Shown here: piece by piece, positions 21,804 through 34,415 of the stretch
Layout of the letters: each line of letters opens with the position of its first letter
How positions within the stretch are numbered: position 1 is the stretch's first letter
Source of the DNA: Hyphodiscus hymeniophilus
Taxonomy: Eukaryota > Ascomycota > Leotiomycetes > Helotiales > Hyphodiscaceae
Assembly (NCBI GenBank): GCA_016508695.1
Contig: VNKQ01000006.1
Coordinates: 1,054,001-1,118,000, forward strand
DNA length: 64,000 nt
Direction of reading: 5' to 3'
Made by a program: the position numbers and the translations under genes
Notes under the pieces: generated by a model
What the model was told of the DNA's origin: nothing
The model's database searches: none
The model's input: the letters and a program-made list of their open reading frames with translations, nothing else

Positions 21804-24775
21804 ATGTTCTCTAAATCTGTTGTTGCGGCTATTGCTGCGTTCTCTTTAATCGCTTCCACCTCCGCCCTTTACGACCCATCTTCTCCAGCAAACTTGGCTG
21901 TATACTGGGTAGGAGATGGATTCCACATGAACGACGCGTGAGGGCTGATGCAAAACAGGGTGCAGCTGGAGGCCAGAAGGAGCTTGGATACTTTTGCAAC
22001 CAGTCCACAATCGATGTCATCAATATCGCCTTCATCGAACCCTTCCCTCAACAGACTGGTGGTCTCCCTGGAGAGAATTTTGGTAATCAATGCTATGGAA
22101 CTCCAACGTATGATGGTAGCGCTGGTACCCTGCCCGAAAACTGCCCTTTACTCCAAGACGATCTCCCTTATTGCCAGAAGGTAGCGAACAAGAAGATCGT
22201 TCTTTCTCTTGGCGGTGGAACATCAACCTATCAACTTACGGGTCAGCAAGCTGGAATCGATTTCGCTACCATGTTGTGGCAAATGTACGGACCCTACAAC
22301 GCAACTTATGTTGCTGCTGGAGGAATTCGCCCGCTCGATCGCAGCTCCACCAATGCGAACCTTGATCCCTACTATCAAATTGATGTTGATGGTTTTGACT
22401 TCGATATTGAGGTTCAGACCACCGGTAAGCCGATTCTTCTTGTGACTCAAATTGGCACTGACCGCACTAGACAATGGTCTTGGATATATCTGGATGATCA
22501 AGACACTCCGTTCGCTATTTGCTACAAACCCGAGTAAGACCTATACCATAACTGGTGCTCCTCAGTGCGTAGTCCCCGACGCGATCATGGATAGCATAAT
22601 TCAGGCGGCTGAATTCGATGCACTTTATGTCCAATTTTACAACACTCCAGCATGCAGTGCCCGAACCTGGGTTAGTGGAAACGAAGCTTTCAACTCGACC
22701 GGGGTAGCTGTGCCAGCCGGATTCACTTACGATAGCTGGGTCAGCAGAACTAGCCTCGGTGCTAGTAGCAATGCCAAGATTTACATCGGTCTGTTGGGCG
22801 GTCCAGGAGGAAGCACTTCGGCCCCTGGGGATTTTCTTTGGCCAGAAGAAGCTACCCACCTCATTGATACCTACATCACGCATACCAGATTCGGGGGTGT
22901 GATGTTGTTCGATGCTACTTATGCTGACGGACAAGATGTTTCATATGAAACATACTCGGGTAACTACTATGGCTTCATCAAGTCTGTCTTGATCGGTTCC
23001 ATACCCCAGACCACCTCGACGTCCAGTTCGAGCTCTGTTTCACAAACTTCAACGACATCGTAAGTATCTGCTTTCATCAACAAACTTTCAGATCAAAAAT
23101 TGACCCGTTATTCTTAGGTCGTCTTTTACCAGCTCGACTATTAGCTCAACCTCAAGTAGTGCGTCGTCGACATCTTCCAGTGTCCTAGTCACAAGCCAGT
23201 CGTCCTCTTTGGTGATTGCTACGAGTAGCTCAGCATCCTCAGAGTCTAGCACAAGCACTAGGTTCGTACTATTAGCTTTTCATGCATCCATATTTGTCGA
23301 AAATTCAGACAAACACGCTCGTTGGATTTTTGAGCCCTATACCCGAAACCCCATGCCTCCTTGATCAAAGCTGTGCTGACTCGATGATCTCTATAGCACA
23401 TCTTCATCTCTTGGAGTTTCTACTACCAGCTCGAGTTCGACGTCTTCCATTGATCCCACCTCGGTATCAGACCCAACAACATCTGCCACTGTGTCTAGTA
23501 TCAGCTCGTCAGGTACCCCAACCAGCTCGACCACAGGTTCGTCGACAAGGATTTCCAGCAGCTCATCTTCGACAACAACAAGCGTATGTGAATCTTTCAT
23601 CTTTATCTGTTCTAGTCATGTTCAAGCTCCATCCTTCACGCATCTACGACTCGCAACTTTGACTGGCTTATGCTGACTTACTCTTCCAGTCACTCACAAC
23701 AAGCTCGGTCATTCAATCTACCAGTGATATCAGCTCATCTAGATTCCCAACCTCATCCTCCTCTAGAACCGTCAGTCCGCCGTTCACAAACAGCAGCTCG
23801 ACAGCAACCCCAACTGGGACATCATCTGAATCATCCTTGAGCAGTGAAGTGATATCCACGCCATCTTCAAGCGACCCTCCTGGAGTCTCGACCACGCCAT
23901 CATCTGCCACCGGAAAGAGCATTGGAGGTTCGGACCCATCATCCAGCTCCGTGCAATATTCTACATCCACTGTACGGGAAACCAAGACTTATACCATTAC
24001 TTCTTGCGCGCCAACAGTAACAGATTGCCCAGCGAGGATTGGCCACGTAACTACAGAGACTATTGACCTCTACACGACGATCTGCCCAGTCACAGCATCT
24101 GAAGGCAGCGGAGGCGAGACTAAGGCAACATCTACCCCAGCTGCCCCTGTTGGACCAACGGTCACCCCAATGACAACATCGACTGTGTATGCGACAAAAA
24201 TCTACACTGTCACTTCTTGCGCGCCTACAGTGACGAACTGCCCAGCTAGACTCGGCTCAGTGACAACAGAAATCATCAGCCTGTATACAACAGTCTGCCC
24301 AGTGGCCGAAGCCACCCCGACACCTAGCGTCCCTGGAGGTGTCTACCAGCAAGCACCTTCGCCATCCGCGAGCGTTTCCGAATCCGCCGGCGCTTTCAAG
24401 ACCAAGACCTCACACTCAACCACGACAATCAGCCGAACTTCAACATTGTACCGCACTGTCAAGGTCATTCAATCGACCGCCACAGTGGTACCCGTGGCTC
24501 CTTATCCAACAGGATCTTCGTCGTCGAGCGGTATCGTGGGAACTGGGACTGGAGTTGGAACCGGAACCGGAACCGGATTGCCAAGCGTGAGCATGGTATT
24601 CATTAGGCCGGTGGCAAGCCCCGCCGCTGAGGACACAACTTCTGCAGCAGGTGGAGTAGCTGCCAGTGCGACTCCAAGCGCAAGCTCTTTCACAGGTGCG
24701 GCGAGCAAAATGGGATCTGGATCTGGATCGATGATTGTGGTGTTGTTAGCTGTGGTTGCTGCATTGCCGTTTTAA
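21804..24775 (+). CDS. GPI-anchored GH18 chitinase with Ser/Thr-rich tail
   Basis: Six exons (21804-21908, 21959-22424, 22471-23059, 23118-23261, 23397-23583, 23690-24775) give 858 aa in frame. A signal peptide (about residues 1-20) is followed by a class III GH18 barrel. The substrate motif SLGGG is near 22205-22220 and the catalytic DGFDFDIE is at 22388-22411, with its Asp and Glu intact. The second half is a Ser/Thr stalk of low complexity, then two Cys-containing repeats (TSCAPTVTDCPAR and TSCAPTVTNCPAR, 23990-24300). A C-terminal hydrophobic tail after a small-residue stretch fits a GPI signal. Such enzymes cleave chitin and remodel the wall at the cell surface. The donor of the fourth intron (GTTCGT) is the weakest splice call, and exon 1's junction omits the usual Gln after YWG. 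Confidence 0.85.
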
Positions 24776-26245
24776 ATGCGACTGATGTCTTCTAAACGAT
24801 GAAGTTTATACTATCTGAGGAAGCATGATGTGGATGATAAGGAAGAGTGAGGGGAGCAAAAAAGAGGAGAGGTACTGAGCGTGTATGGGGTATGCGCCAT
24901 TTTAAGGGGAGAGAAGAAGAGTAAAGAGATAAACATATACTGGTACATATGCATATATTTTGAACACTTCTTGAGAACAATACTTTTTCCTCCATCATCG
25001 AGGATCATGGTGTCATTAGAAACGCCCACTGCAGTGAGTCGATAGTCCATCTCAAGAGAGTTGAGCACGCAGCACAGGAATACCCAAGTGGCGTCACATA
25101 GAGGTGTTACTCTGAGTGATAACGATGCCAGTGCGGTCTCCCAGAATCGCATGGTCTATCGCTGCATAGGTCACGGAAGCTCGGTATTGTCCAGGCCTTC
25201 GACTTTCATCTTGCTTGGCATTAGCAAGCTCACGCGTATGTTCTTGACGTGGCCGCAAGCTTTCGCACGTCCTGCTTGGTATCCGCAAGTCGTTGTACAG
25301 CCTTTTTAAAAATGCCAAAATCCTGCCGTCTAAACAGCAACCATTTTGACGCCATGTATGTCACCAATCGATGGTTTTTGTGCTGAATTCGGGCTGGGAG
25401 ATAGTCGATCCAACAGCTGAACAACCTGATATCATGGACCAACCAATAGATGCCGCGAGAAGTATCAAAAGCCAAAAGCCACTGCGCTGCTCTTCTTGAC
25501 TCGGGGTAACACTGCTGTACCTGTATGTACAAGCTGCCTCGCATCCGTGCTTTGGGCATTCCAATCCGATAATCTGAGCTGTGCCGCGGGGCTCGATGTT
25601 TGCCAGATGAAGACTTCCTGTATTGATTTCCGAGACCCAGATGACCGGAAAACTCTTGCGCATGTGCTTTACTTCATCTGATATGTCTTGCCGTTGCCGT
25701 ACTCCGTACCTCCAAGTCTTTTTCGCTTCTTTACAAATCCCAAACCATCGAATTACAATCAATCACTCACTTCGTACGGCTACCCCGGTGGACACGGGTA
25801 GACGGGCGATGGGGGAACCATTTGGCAGAGGCCGCGGCTGCCGTCTCCTGCGCTTCGCCAATCCGGCCTAGTGCCCCCGCCGCTTGTGTAGTGGTGATAA
25901 GATAGCAGAGCTTGCACATTACTACCTCCCATCGAGTAACACCTTGCCGCCGGCAGATTCTCTCTTACCATTGGTCCCCCTCATACCCATCATACCCACT
26001 TCCCCATCAATTCTCGATAACCCCCGACTCTGACGTCTCCGTCCACCGGTATTGTCCATGGAACCCTGAGCATAGAATTTCCACGCTCGATAGACACTGG
26101 CTACATACTTTCTTATCTTTCAAACTACACATACACATGGGAAGAAAGGCGGTACGAGTAGCATTTCTCGGAGTCTCCATTAAGCCATAGCTGATCTTTC
26201 CTTCTTTTTTCTCTCTCTCTTCTTATCTGGCGTCTCGAGCTCAAT
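24776..26245. other. 1.5 kb intergenic region
   Basis: No supported gene. Several overlapping open frames on both strands near 25.1-25.8 kb have no recognisable domain. The part from 25.9 kb on is pyrimidine-rich promoter-like sequence. Confidence 0.4.
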
Positions 26246-26253
26246 TATATAAG
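26246..26253 (+). promoter_or_regulatory. TATA box of the NCS1 permease
   Basis: The sequence TATATAAG lies about 95 bases upstream of the ATG at 26348 and just downstream of a CT microsatellite (near 26209-26222). Spacing fits a fungal core promoter. Confidence 0.45.
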
Positions 26254-26347
26254 AACGGTTGGATATTGCTTCGTTTTCTACCTTCCTTCCTCCTACCTCT
26301 CACCCACATCGACTCGATATTACCAGATACTGCTGCCACCATCCACC

Positions 26348-28689
26348 ATGGCAACCGACAATAACAAAGCCTTCGACGACGAGAAGTATGGCTCCCCAGC
26401 CACTTCCACCTTCGAGCCCGTCGCAACCGGTCACGTGTCCCGCCTCAAACGACGTTTCCCCGGCTTCAACCTTGAGGTCCGTCAAGAGGAGAGCAGCTTT
26501 GCCGCCACAAAGAGAGCCTCAAATGCCGACTTCGACCCAATCCCTCCCTCGAAGCGCACCTGGAACACGGGCGCCTATGTGGCCTACTGGATGGCCGACG
26601 CTTGGGCTGTCTCGAATTGGGAAGTTGGTGAGTCCGCCTGCGACATTCTTCGTACAAGGAGTCAGGGAGCAGCAGCGGTGCTGATACTTTAGCGATACAG
26701 CTTCTTCTATGATCGACGTCGGCCTTAGTTGGAAAATGGCAATCGGCGCCTGCGTCCTCGGCAATGCTATCATGGGTCTCGTTATTACTGTCAATGGTAG
26801 AATTGGTGCCACTGTGGGTTGCGTCGTTCTTGAAAGACCTGAGCAGAGCTTAACTGGAATAGCTTCACACTCCCTTCCCCGTCCTCGCACGCATGCCATT
26901 TGGCTACTATTTCAGCTACTTCGTCGTCGTCTCCCGATGCGTCCTCGCCATCGTCTGGCTCGGGTTAGTTTGTCCGATGAATCACTTCATCATTCCAGGA
27001 AGCTAACGCAAGCAGCGTCCAAACCACGACTGGCGGTCAATGTATGGTCGTTTTGCTCACAGCTATCTGGCCAAGCTTTGCCAACATCCCTAATCACATA
27101 CCCCTTAGCGAGGGTATTACCACGGCAGGAATGTGTGGTTTTGTGCTCTACTTCCTGCTCCAGCTTCCCTTCTTGTGCATACCTTACACCAAAGTATGGC
27201 CCGCCACTTTATCCCCCCTGGGCTGCGGACCCAACTAACTTTACCAGGTCCAATACTTCTTTGCGTTTAAGAGTATCATTGCTCCGATAATTTTCTTAGC
27301 CATCTTTGGCAGCACCTTACACAAGGCCGGCGGTACGATCAGCAACAGTACGGTCATTACCCAGAGCAACCTTGTGACCGGGTCGACCCTCACTTGGGCC
27401 TTTTTCGCTAGTAAGGAATACCCCATACCCTCAATGCTTCTTTCCATCTAACTAGAGACCTTATTGTAGATCTCAACGGAGTCTTGGGCAATTACGCCAC
27501 GCTAGGCCTAAATATTGCCGACTTTTCGAGATACGCCAACAAGCCCAGTGCACAAAACGTCCAAGTCATCGTCATCCCTGTCATCTTCAGTGAGTCCCCT
27601 GTTGCACATCTTTATGCTACCCTTGCTAATCATCTGTGTGATAGCTATCGTTGGCCTGCTTGGTATCTTCACTGCCGCAGCGGCCCAGACGGCATATGGC
27701 AAGATCATCTGGAATCCCATAGAAATTATTGGTTTGTGGATGGAATCCGGGTCCCATGGAGGTCGTGCAGCTGCCGCCTTTGGCGCCATTGGCTTGATCA
27801 TTGTTACACTTGGTATCAACATCTCAGCCAATTCCATAAGCGCGGCCAATGACCTCATGGCATTATGCCCTAAGTATATCAACATCCGCCGTGGTCAACT
27901 ACTTGCTGCCGTCATTGGTAGCTGGGGCTTTGTTCCGGTAAGTCGGCCTAACTTTGAGCAAAGCTGTCATCCCCCGCTGACCACAACCACAGTGGAAAAT
28001 TCTCGCATCTGCTGCTAATTTCCTTGCATTCCTTGGTGGCTATACTATTTTCCTGGGACCTATGACATCTATTCTGATGACCGAGTATGTCCCTCACCAT
28101 CCCACACAGACCTACATACCACGTTCATATCCACTAACCTGTTCGTTCATGTGACAGCTACTACATTGTGCGACGTGGTAACGTGTCTGTACCCGACATG
28201 TACAACTTCCACGGCATATATCGCTACTCGCCCAGATACGCCACCAACTGGCGCGCCGTCGTTGCCTTCTTCATTGGCTGCGCGCCCCCGCTTCCTGGCT
28301 TCGTCAACAATATTGTCGTGGCAGGCAATGGCAAGACTAGTGTTTCTTTGGGAGGTCAGCACCTGTAAGTATCCTTTCTTCTCTCTCCTCACAAGCAAGT
28401 TGCTCGCAACGAGTTTGCAGCTAGCAATCGTCGAGCGTAGACTTAGGTGGAGTCATGCTGACATCTCTACCTGAACAGTTTCAGCATCGGCTATGTTTAC
28501 TCGTTCGTCGCAGCCGGCCTCTTCTACTGGGTATTCAATCGATATTTCCCGCATACTGAGTCTATCATGGACCACGCCGAGACGGGTGAGGACATCATTG
28601 CTGCCAACGACGCCAAAAATGTTGAGAAGCGTCGTGCGGATCGGGCTGAGCGTAAGCAGAGTGTCGTTGCTCAGATGTTCGAGGTTTAA
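26348..28689 (+). CDS. NCS1 family nucleobase/allantoin-type permease
   Basis: Ten exons (26348-26627, 26701-26813, 26863-26963, 27016-27193, 27248-27410, 27470-27589, 27645-27937, 27993-28084, 28158-28364, 28479-28689) join in frame to 585 aa, normal for NCS1 carriers. The NCS1 hallmarks are visible: NWEV followed by helix 1, NGRIGATLHTPFPVLAR, GYYFSYFVVVSR, a GVQTTTGGQ turn, and later ADFSRYAN and GPMTSILMTDYYIVRRG. These proton symporters take up uracil, allantoin, uridine or related compounds at the plasma membrane. The pattern resembles the Fur (uracil/allantoin) branch more than the Fcy branch. The substrate cannot be fixed from sequence alone. The intron count is unusually high for this window. 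Confidence 0.9.
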
Positions 28690-29247
28690 AGGTCCATCGT
28701 GAGCTAACATGGGCCACGGTTCTTTCGCGAATTCAATTAAGCTAGGGGAAGGAGGGACTAAGACTTTCCAGACTAAGATTAAGCCAGTACTATCCGACTC
28801 GTTAAAATCTTTTGAACTATTGTGATGTTGAACATTAGCGAGAGAAATAGACTCATATACATCAAGTCCGATATTTCGGGGCGCAGTCATTTCTTTCCGC
28901 GTTACCCAGCACTCTTTACCTTAGTAGTCCAATCAATGCCGTTACTCTAGTGAGAATGCTGCCAATCGAAATGGTAATTGGAGAAAGCAAGTGATTGCAT
29001 TAGAGAACCAATGGTTCTTAGCCGGAATTCTTTCAAACAAATGATCAAGTTTAAGGTGTTGATTTTCGCATGAGTGTGTTAATGGAATATCTTCAGCGTT
29101 TGTTCGACGATATCACTCCTGATTAGGCATAGCGCGCGCCACACCATGTCGTAGGAAAGGCGTGGATAGATTTATATGTTTCTCTTTCCAACGATTTTGA
29201 GAAAACATCCTATACGAATGTGTAGTTTAGCGCAACTCGGAATTACA
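28690..29247. other. Intergenic region
   Basis: Contains the 3' end of the permease and the promoter of the aminopeptidase gene. No gene seen. Confidence 0.45.
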
Positions 29248-30984
29248 ATGGGATCAAAAAGCCCCGAAGGACAGCAGCAAACACCTGATGGTATGTGGAC
29301 CGCCTCCCGATTAAGATCGTCAACTAACCACGCAGCTTAGCATCCAACTCCGCATTGTCCAAACCAGCAAATGCCGTCCCCAAATCTAGCCAGAGGGGTT
29401 CAAACTCAGCAGATCTGGATCGTGGAATCATCAGCGATGATGATGACGACGACGACGCCATTAAGACATGCGATGCCGGAATAATTGCCTCTGCCTCAAA
29501 TGCTGGTACTGTAGTCGACTTTCTCGTATTGTTTTGATCAGTAAATGATTATGATACCTAACACATGAGATCATAGAAAAAAAGAAGAAGCGCAAGAGAG
29601 CCAAGAAGAAGACCAAGAATGGCGCCCTGCCAGCCGAAGAGCTCAAGCAGACGTCCCCACCCCGCGTCCTAATCTCTGCATTGTTCCAAGCCGATAAATC
29701 TCCAATTGGGGAACTCTTGCCATATGAGAATACATCCCGCACCACTGGTGAAGAGTCGCGCTATGATTCACGTCTTTGGGACGACGAATTCCTCACCGAT
29801 TACAGGAGGGCCGCCGAGATCCATCGCCAAGTGCGTCAATACGCCCAGAGAGAGGTCATCAAACCAGGAGCGACGCTCTCTTCGATCGCCGAAGAGATTG
29901 AAGATGGCGTTCGCGCACTCTTGGGCCATCCGGGACTCGAAGCTGGAGATAGCTTGAAAGGCGGCATGGGGTTCCCCACTGGCTTGTGTCTGAACAACAT
30001 CACGGCCCATTCTACACCAAACCCGGGTGGCAAAGAGGTTACTCTGGGGAAGGATGATGTCTTGAAGGTGGACTTCGGAGTCCATGTTGATGGTCGCATC
30101 GTGGACTCTGCCTTCACGGTTGCTTTTGATCATAAATACGACAATTTACTGGCTGCCGTGCAAGAGGCTACATACACCGGTATTAAGGTAAGCCTATTTC
30201 TGAATGTGATCTGCGATGAATAGACTTGGAGCTGAAAGAAACAGCATGCTGGCGTAGACGCGAGAATGAAAGAAATTGGAGCTGCGGTCCAGGAGGTAAT
30301 GGAAAGTTATGAGGTTGAGATCGACGGGAAGACCTTCCCTGTCAAAGCGGTCCGAGGTCTCAGTGGCCATGACATTCTGCGATATCATATCCATGGGAAC
30401 AAGCAAGTACCATTCACCAAAAACAATAATCGAGACAAGATGGAGGAAGGCGAAGTGTTTGCGATTGAGACCTTCGGATCCACTGGGAGAGGAATCATGA
30501 GGGATGATGTGAGAATAGACATATCCCTAGTTACTTGGTACCCCACAAGGCTCTAACCAAAGATACAGGTCGGAATCTATGGCTATGGCCGACAAGACGA
30601 CGTCTCAGGAGCCAATCTACCCCTGGCGTCTGCGAAGTCTCTGCTCAAGACCATCGATGCCAATTTCGGAACCATCGTCTTCTGTCGTCGATACCTTGAG
30701 CGTCTCGGAGTGCAGAAGTATCATCTTGGAGTACGCAGCTTTCTCAACTCTTTGCTTCCTCGCCAGTCTGCCTAACTAACTAAACAAATAGATGAGAAAC
30801 CTGATCGACAACGGAATCGTCGAGTCCTACGCACCGCTCTCGGACGTGAAAGGCTCCTATACGGCTCAGTTTGAACACGTAAGATCTCCCTCTCGCGATT
30901 TCGTTGCGAAGCTGACGGATGTGCAAGACCGTTTTGCTTCATGCTGGTGGGAAGGAGGTCATTAGTCGTGGGGATGACTACTAG
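29248..30984 (+). CDS. MAP2: Methionine aminopeptidase 2
   Basis: Seven exons (29248-29290, 29341-29505, 29577-30187, 30245-30508, 30569-30730, 30792-30878, 30928-30984) give 462 aa. The N-terminus has the acidic run DDDDDDD and the Lys-rich run (KKKKRKRAKKK) typical of type 2 enzymes, which associate with ribosomes. The peptidase domain shows the five metal ligands in order: Asp in DFGVHVDG, Asp in DSAFT, His in GHDILRYHIHG, Glu in ETFGSTG and Glu in AQFEHT. The protein ends in the canonical ISRGDDY. It removes the initiator Met co-translationally in the cytosol and is the fumagillin target. No fumagillin-type cluster is evident around it. Low ambiguity apart from the exact start. Confidence 0.93.
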
Positions 30985-31587
30985 GGTTTTACTTGTATGT
31001 TTCCCTCTTCGAGATGCCCGAGCCATGCATTCAACATGCTGGCGTTCCCTTCGCTCATGTTGGCTTTTCTTGCCCGCATTGTTGTACTTGCCACAGTCCC
31101 TACCTAGATCATTGAATGTCAAATGCACAACTTCCTGTTCCAGGAATTTGCACGTGATTGATTACATGTCTTTACTTTTGCTTTCAGACCGGCTCACGAT
31201 ACGATGGGCACTTGTGAACATCAATATTGAGCAGCCCGCCACCTTGCAGAGGCTGCCTATACCCACCAACAAAGCGTTATCCTCGTCTCCGAGCGAATGC
31301 CACTTCTAGTAAAGGTTATAATGGGGTAGGAAGGTGGCATTAGAGAGAATTTCGGCGTACAAGAAGAACATATCCTGAACCGACTCCGAATACCCAGTGA
31401 GGAATCGTTAGTGGGAAGTAAGATTTTTGAAGTGAGACATGAGTTAAAGATTCTCGAATATGTACATCATCATTTGCCGACATGGAAACATTTGCATGAA
31501 AACCGATCCGCATTTTGCGCCCGTATGTGCATCTCCCCCTAAAATATGTTCATAAAACCTTTCGAATAAATACTTTGCGGATACTCC
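30985..31587. other. Convergent intergenic region
   Basis: Between the converging aminopeptidase and chitinase genes. No gene supported. Confidence 0.45.
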
Positions 31588-32922
31588 TTATTCACACTGC
31601 GACCACCACACGGAGGTTGCAACACAAGTGTATGGAGACGCGCACTTTGTGGAACCAGTATATCCTTGACCGCCGCACTGTGTTATGTTAGAAAGGATTT
31701 ATTAAGCGTGATATGGGGTAGTATTGTGAGGCTAAGTCTCATGGTCATAGGATAAAGAAAGAGTACTAACCTGGCCCCACTGTGCGACTGGCGCTCCAGT
31801 CGGGGTAGCGGTAGCGGGGTGTGAGGTCGAGGTGCTTGTCGGGGCGTGTGTGGCCGTCGAAGTCTTCGCCGTTGTCGTAGGAGGGACTGGGCCCGATCCC
31901 GAGCAAGGAGATCCCGTAAGAAGGATGCTGTGGGCTTGCTGGGCGTAGGTGCAGCCGTTGACGACGTTCGTGTCGGAGAAGCCTGCGCTCCACATCATGA
32001 TGCCACCGAAGGCGGGGCTGGTGTCGTACTCGGCGACAAGAGTTGCCAGTTGAGTAGGCGTGATATAATACGTCTCTCCGGAAGGAGAACCGTTGGCTGC
32101 AAGGGGAGCGGCAGGGACGCCGAAGAAGATCTTAGCAGCTGCTGAAGGGGTGCCGGCGATGAAAGAAACCCATTGGTTGTAGTTGTTGGCCGCATTGCCG
32201 TCGAAACCGAGTGAGCAAGGGTAGGTGTAGTTGTTGTTGTTATAGAACTGAACGAAAAGATAATCGAACGTGGCGGCGCTGATGATCTCTCCCATGTTCG
32301 GCTCTGGAATGGGACATTGAGGGGCACCAGTGATGTAGTACGTGTGGCTGGAGTCAGAGGCGAAATTGGAACGAATTTGGGAGATCATGGCGGGGTAGTA
32401 CTGGTTCCCTAGATTTACTTCAATGTCGAAGTCGAACCCGTTGACGAAATTGTTTCCGAAAGGACGTTGGACGGTAGTGTTGCCGGAGTCGGCGTATGAT
32501 TCCCAGACATACTGACCGATTGCCGCAGCCTGAGACGCAGATTGCAGAGAATAGGCGCCGGATGCGCCTCCTAGTGACAGAATGATCTTGACACCGGCAG
32601 CCTGGCATGTAGCAATTGATGAAGCTACATTGTCACAGTTTTGACCTTCACCTGAGGTACTGATGTAGCATGACTGTCCAATGGTGCCGGAAGGGATATT
32701 GACGCCATTGCCGAACTCATAGAGGAATGCGAGGACAATGACATCGATACCAGAAGTTGGGGTACAGTAGGCGGAGAGGTCGTTGTTTTCGACCGTTCCA
32801 CCACCATTCTGTCCCCAATAGACAACGTTCTGCCCTCGTGTCGCCCGCGAGGAAACGCTGTGCGGAGCAGCTGATGCCGCGCCGGCCAAGAGACCAAGTG
32901 TAAGGACCTTGGGGAAATACAT
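31588..32922 (-). CDS. Secreted GH18 chitinase with CBM1
   Basis: Two exons on the minus strand, 32922-31771 and 31677-31588, give 413 aa. A signal peptide (about residues 1-19) is followed by a class III GH18 domain with YWGQNGGG, SLGGASG (about 116-122) and the active-site box at residues 161-168 (32419-32442), which reads NGFDFDIE. The catalytic Asp and Glu are present, but the first Asp of the DxxDxDxE motif is Asn. A Thr/Ser/Pro linker leads to a fungal CBM1 (cellulose/chitin-binding) of about 35 residues. The 93-base intron falls inside CBM1, between QWGQ and CGGQGYTG, and the module ends WSQCE. The enzyme should be extracellular and bind crystalline polysaccharide. The longer upstream open frame to 33081 is rejected because the signal peptide starts at 32922. 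Confidence 0.9.
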
Positions 32923-33994
32923 GACAATATATCGATAAAGAATGTATAGAATAGATATGTACACTTGTAAAATAAGTATGTGCAAGGAAGAATAAGTAGC
33001 TGGAGGGAGTGCAATGATCCGTCGAGGACCTAAGTTAGGAATGAATGTGATGTCGGCGAAATGCTTGAGAAGAGAAATCAATAAATCGGGAATGACTGAC
33101 AGTAATATACTCGAGATTCCTAGAGAACGCAGATCGCTCCACTTGGGCTAGAAGCGCTCAGGAGGTTCCATTTCCTGCATGTGCAATATACTCGCACGCA
33201 CTTGCATGCAATAAGTGTACAGAGTATCGATATATGAAGAATACGTTACATAGTCAGAGCACATGTCGAGCAGCAAGTCCAAATGACAGTCACTAGAGCA
33301 TCTTAGGACGAGAAAGACGGCATCCGGCAACCCTCATTGTCTGGGGGCGGCATGGGTACAGGCGAAGGCATTCCTGAGATAAAGAAGTAAGATGAGGTAG
33401 GGTGGAATAGTCGACATTCCTGGCTAGAGGGGCCGTGTTTCTCGGCGAGTCATACGCACCTTGCGCGACCTTAGGCGCCTTTATCATAAGGGCGACAAAC
33501 ATCTGGTCAAGTAATAAAGTGTATATCGCGCTGTTAAACTCGATCCATCCCACTTCCATGGGGGCCAGAGTTATTACCCAGACCCCGGAATGCCACATCC
33601 AGTTAACCACAAAAGTAGCAAGGGGAAAGATAGCGAATCTGGTCTGATCATGAGGGGGATAGATGGAGAGGCCATGAGATCTCGAAGAAGAGATTAACCT
33701 CATGAAACTCTAGCCCGGCAATCCAGAAATGGCTAAAGTGCCGGTGTGGTGTGTGGCGCTACAGTATCACGGCGCGTGCCTTGCCCCTGAATAACAAGCG
33801 ACGTGGCCGAAAAAGGCAGGTAGCTGTGGCCCGTGGCAGGAGAAGGGTGAACCTTAATCAGATGTAACGTATCTTGGCGCATGGGAAATCCGCACGATCT
33901 TTGCTGTGAACTGAGTAAACTGAGGGTTTGAGTGTTCAGTACCTGACAATCTTCTCTCAGACCGACGGGCCGCATATGCAGGGGAACCACTTCA
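32923..33994. other. Intergenic, no supported gene
   Basis: Promoter side of the CBM1 chitinase. The minus-strand open frame 33293-33703 includes an ECLRLYP string that looks like a cytochrome P450 ExxR helix, but no other P450 motif accompanies it. Confidence 0.35.
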
Positions 33995-34415
33995 TCACGT
34001 GACCTGTCTGAGCGGCATCTTACCCAACAGCATCTTTCGCTTTGAGCCACCTGAAGAAAAGCAATACTATGAGCGGAAGACCAGAACTTTAAGAGTGTAA
34101 CGTATGAGTAAGAACATCAACTCGATCTTTATGAGGACAGTGCTCGATCATACCTGGGACCTGAGTGGGTTGCGTTGCTCCTCCGGGAGGTTGACAAATA
34201 ATAAGATGTTCTGATTAGCAAGCTGCTACCAGAAAGGTCCAAGGGACAGTAACATACCTAGCAGTAGAAATGGCTTTCTGAATATCGAGTATTGACGAGG
34301 TTGTTTGACCACTGTTTCGCTGCACGAGCAATGAGAAAATAAACGAAGAAATCGCGTTGGCTCACTGTTCTACATCATCATCGCGTTCTCTCTTATCAGG
34401 TGCGGAGTTTGACAT
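33995..34415 (-). CDS. Candidate small four-exon gene, unknown function
   Basis: A possible 74-aa product on the minus strand from exons 34415-34366, 34319-34258, 34210-34154 and 34050-33995. All three introns (46, 47, 103 bases) have GT-AG ends and keep one open frame with matching phases, and a pyrimidine-rich leader precedes the ATG. The sequence contains KQPRQYSIFRKPFLLL and ICQPPGGATQPTQVPGG but no known domain and no clear signal peptide. Three compatible introns are suggestive. The exons are short, however, and chance agreement is possible. Confidence 0.25.

Noticed and set aside
33293..33703. P450-like ECLRLYP string on the minus strand
   Set aside because: An ExxR-type helix alone is not enough; no heme-binding cysteine motif or oxygen-binding helix was found in order around it.
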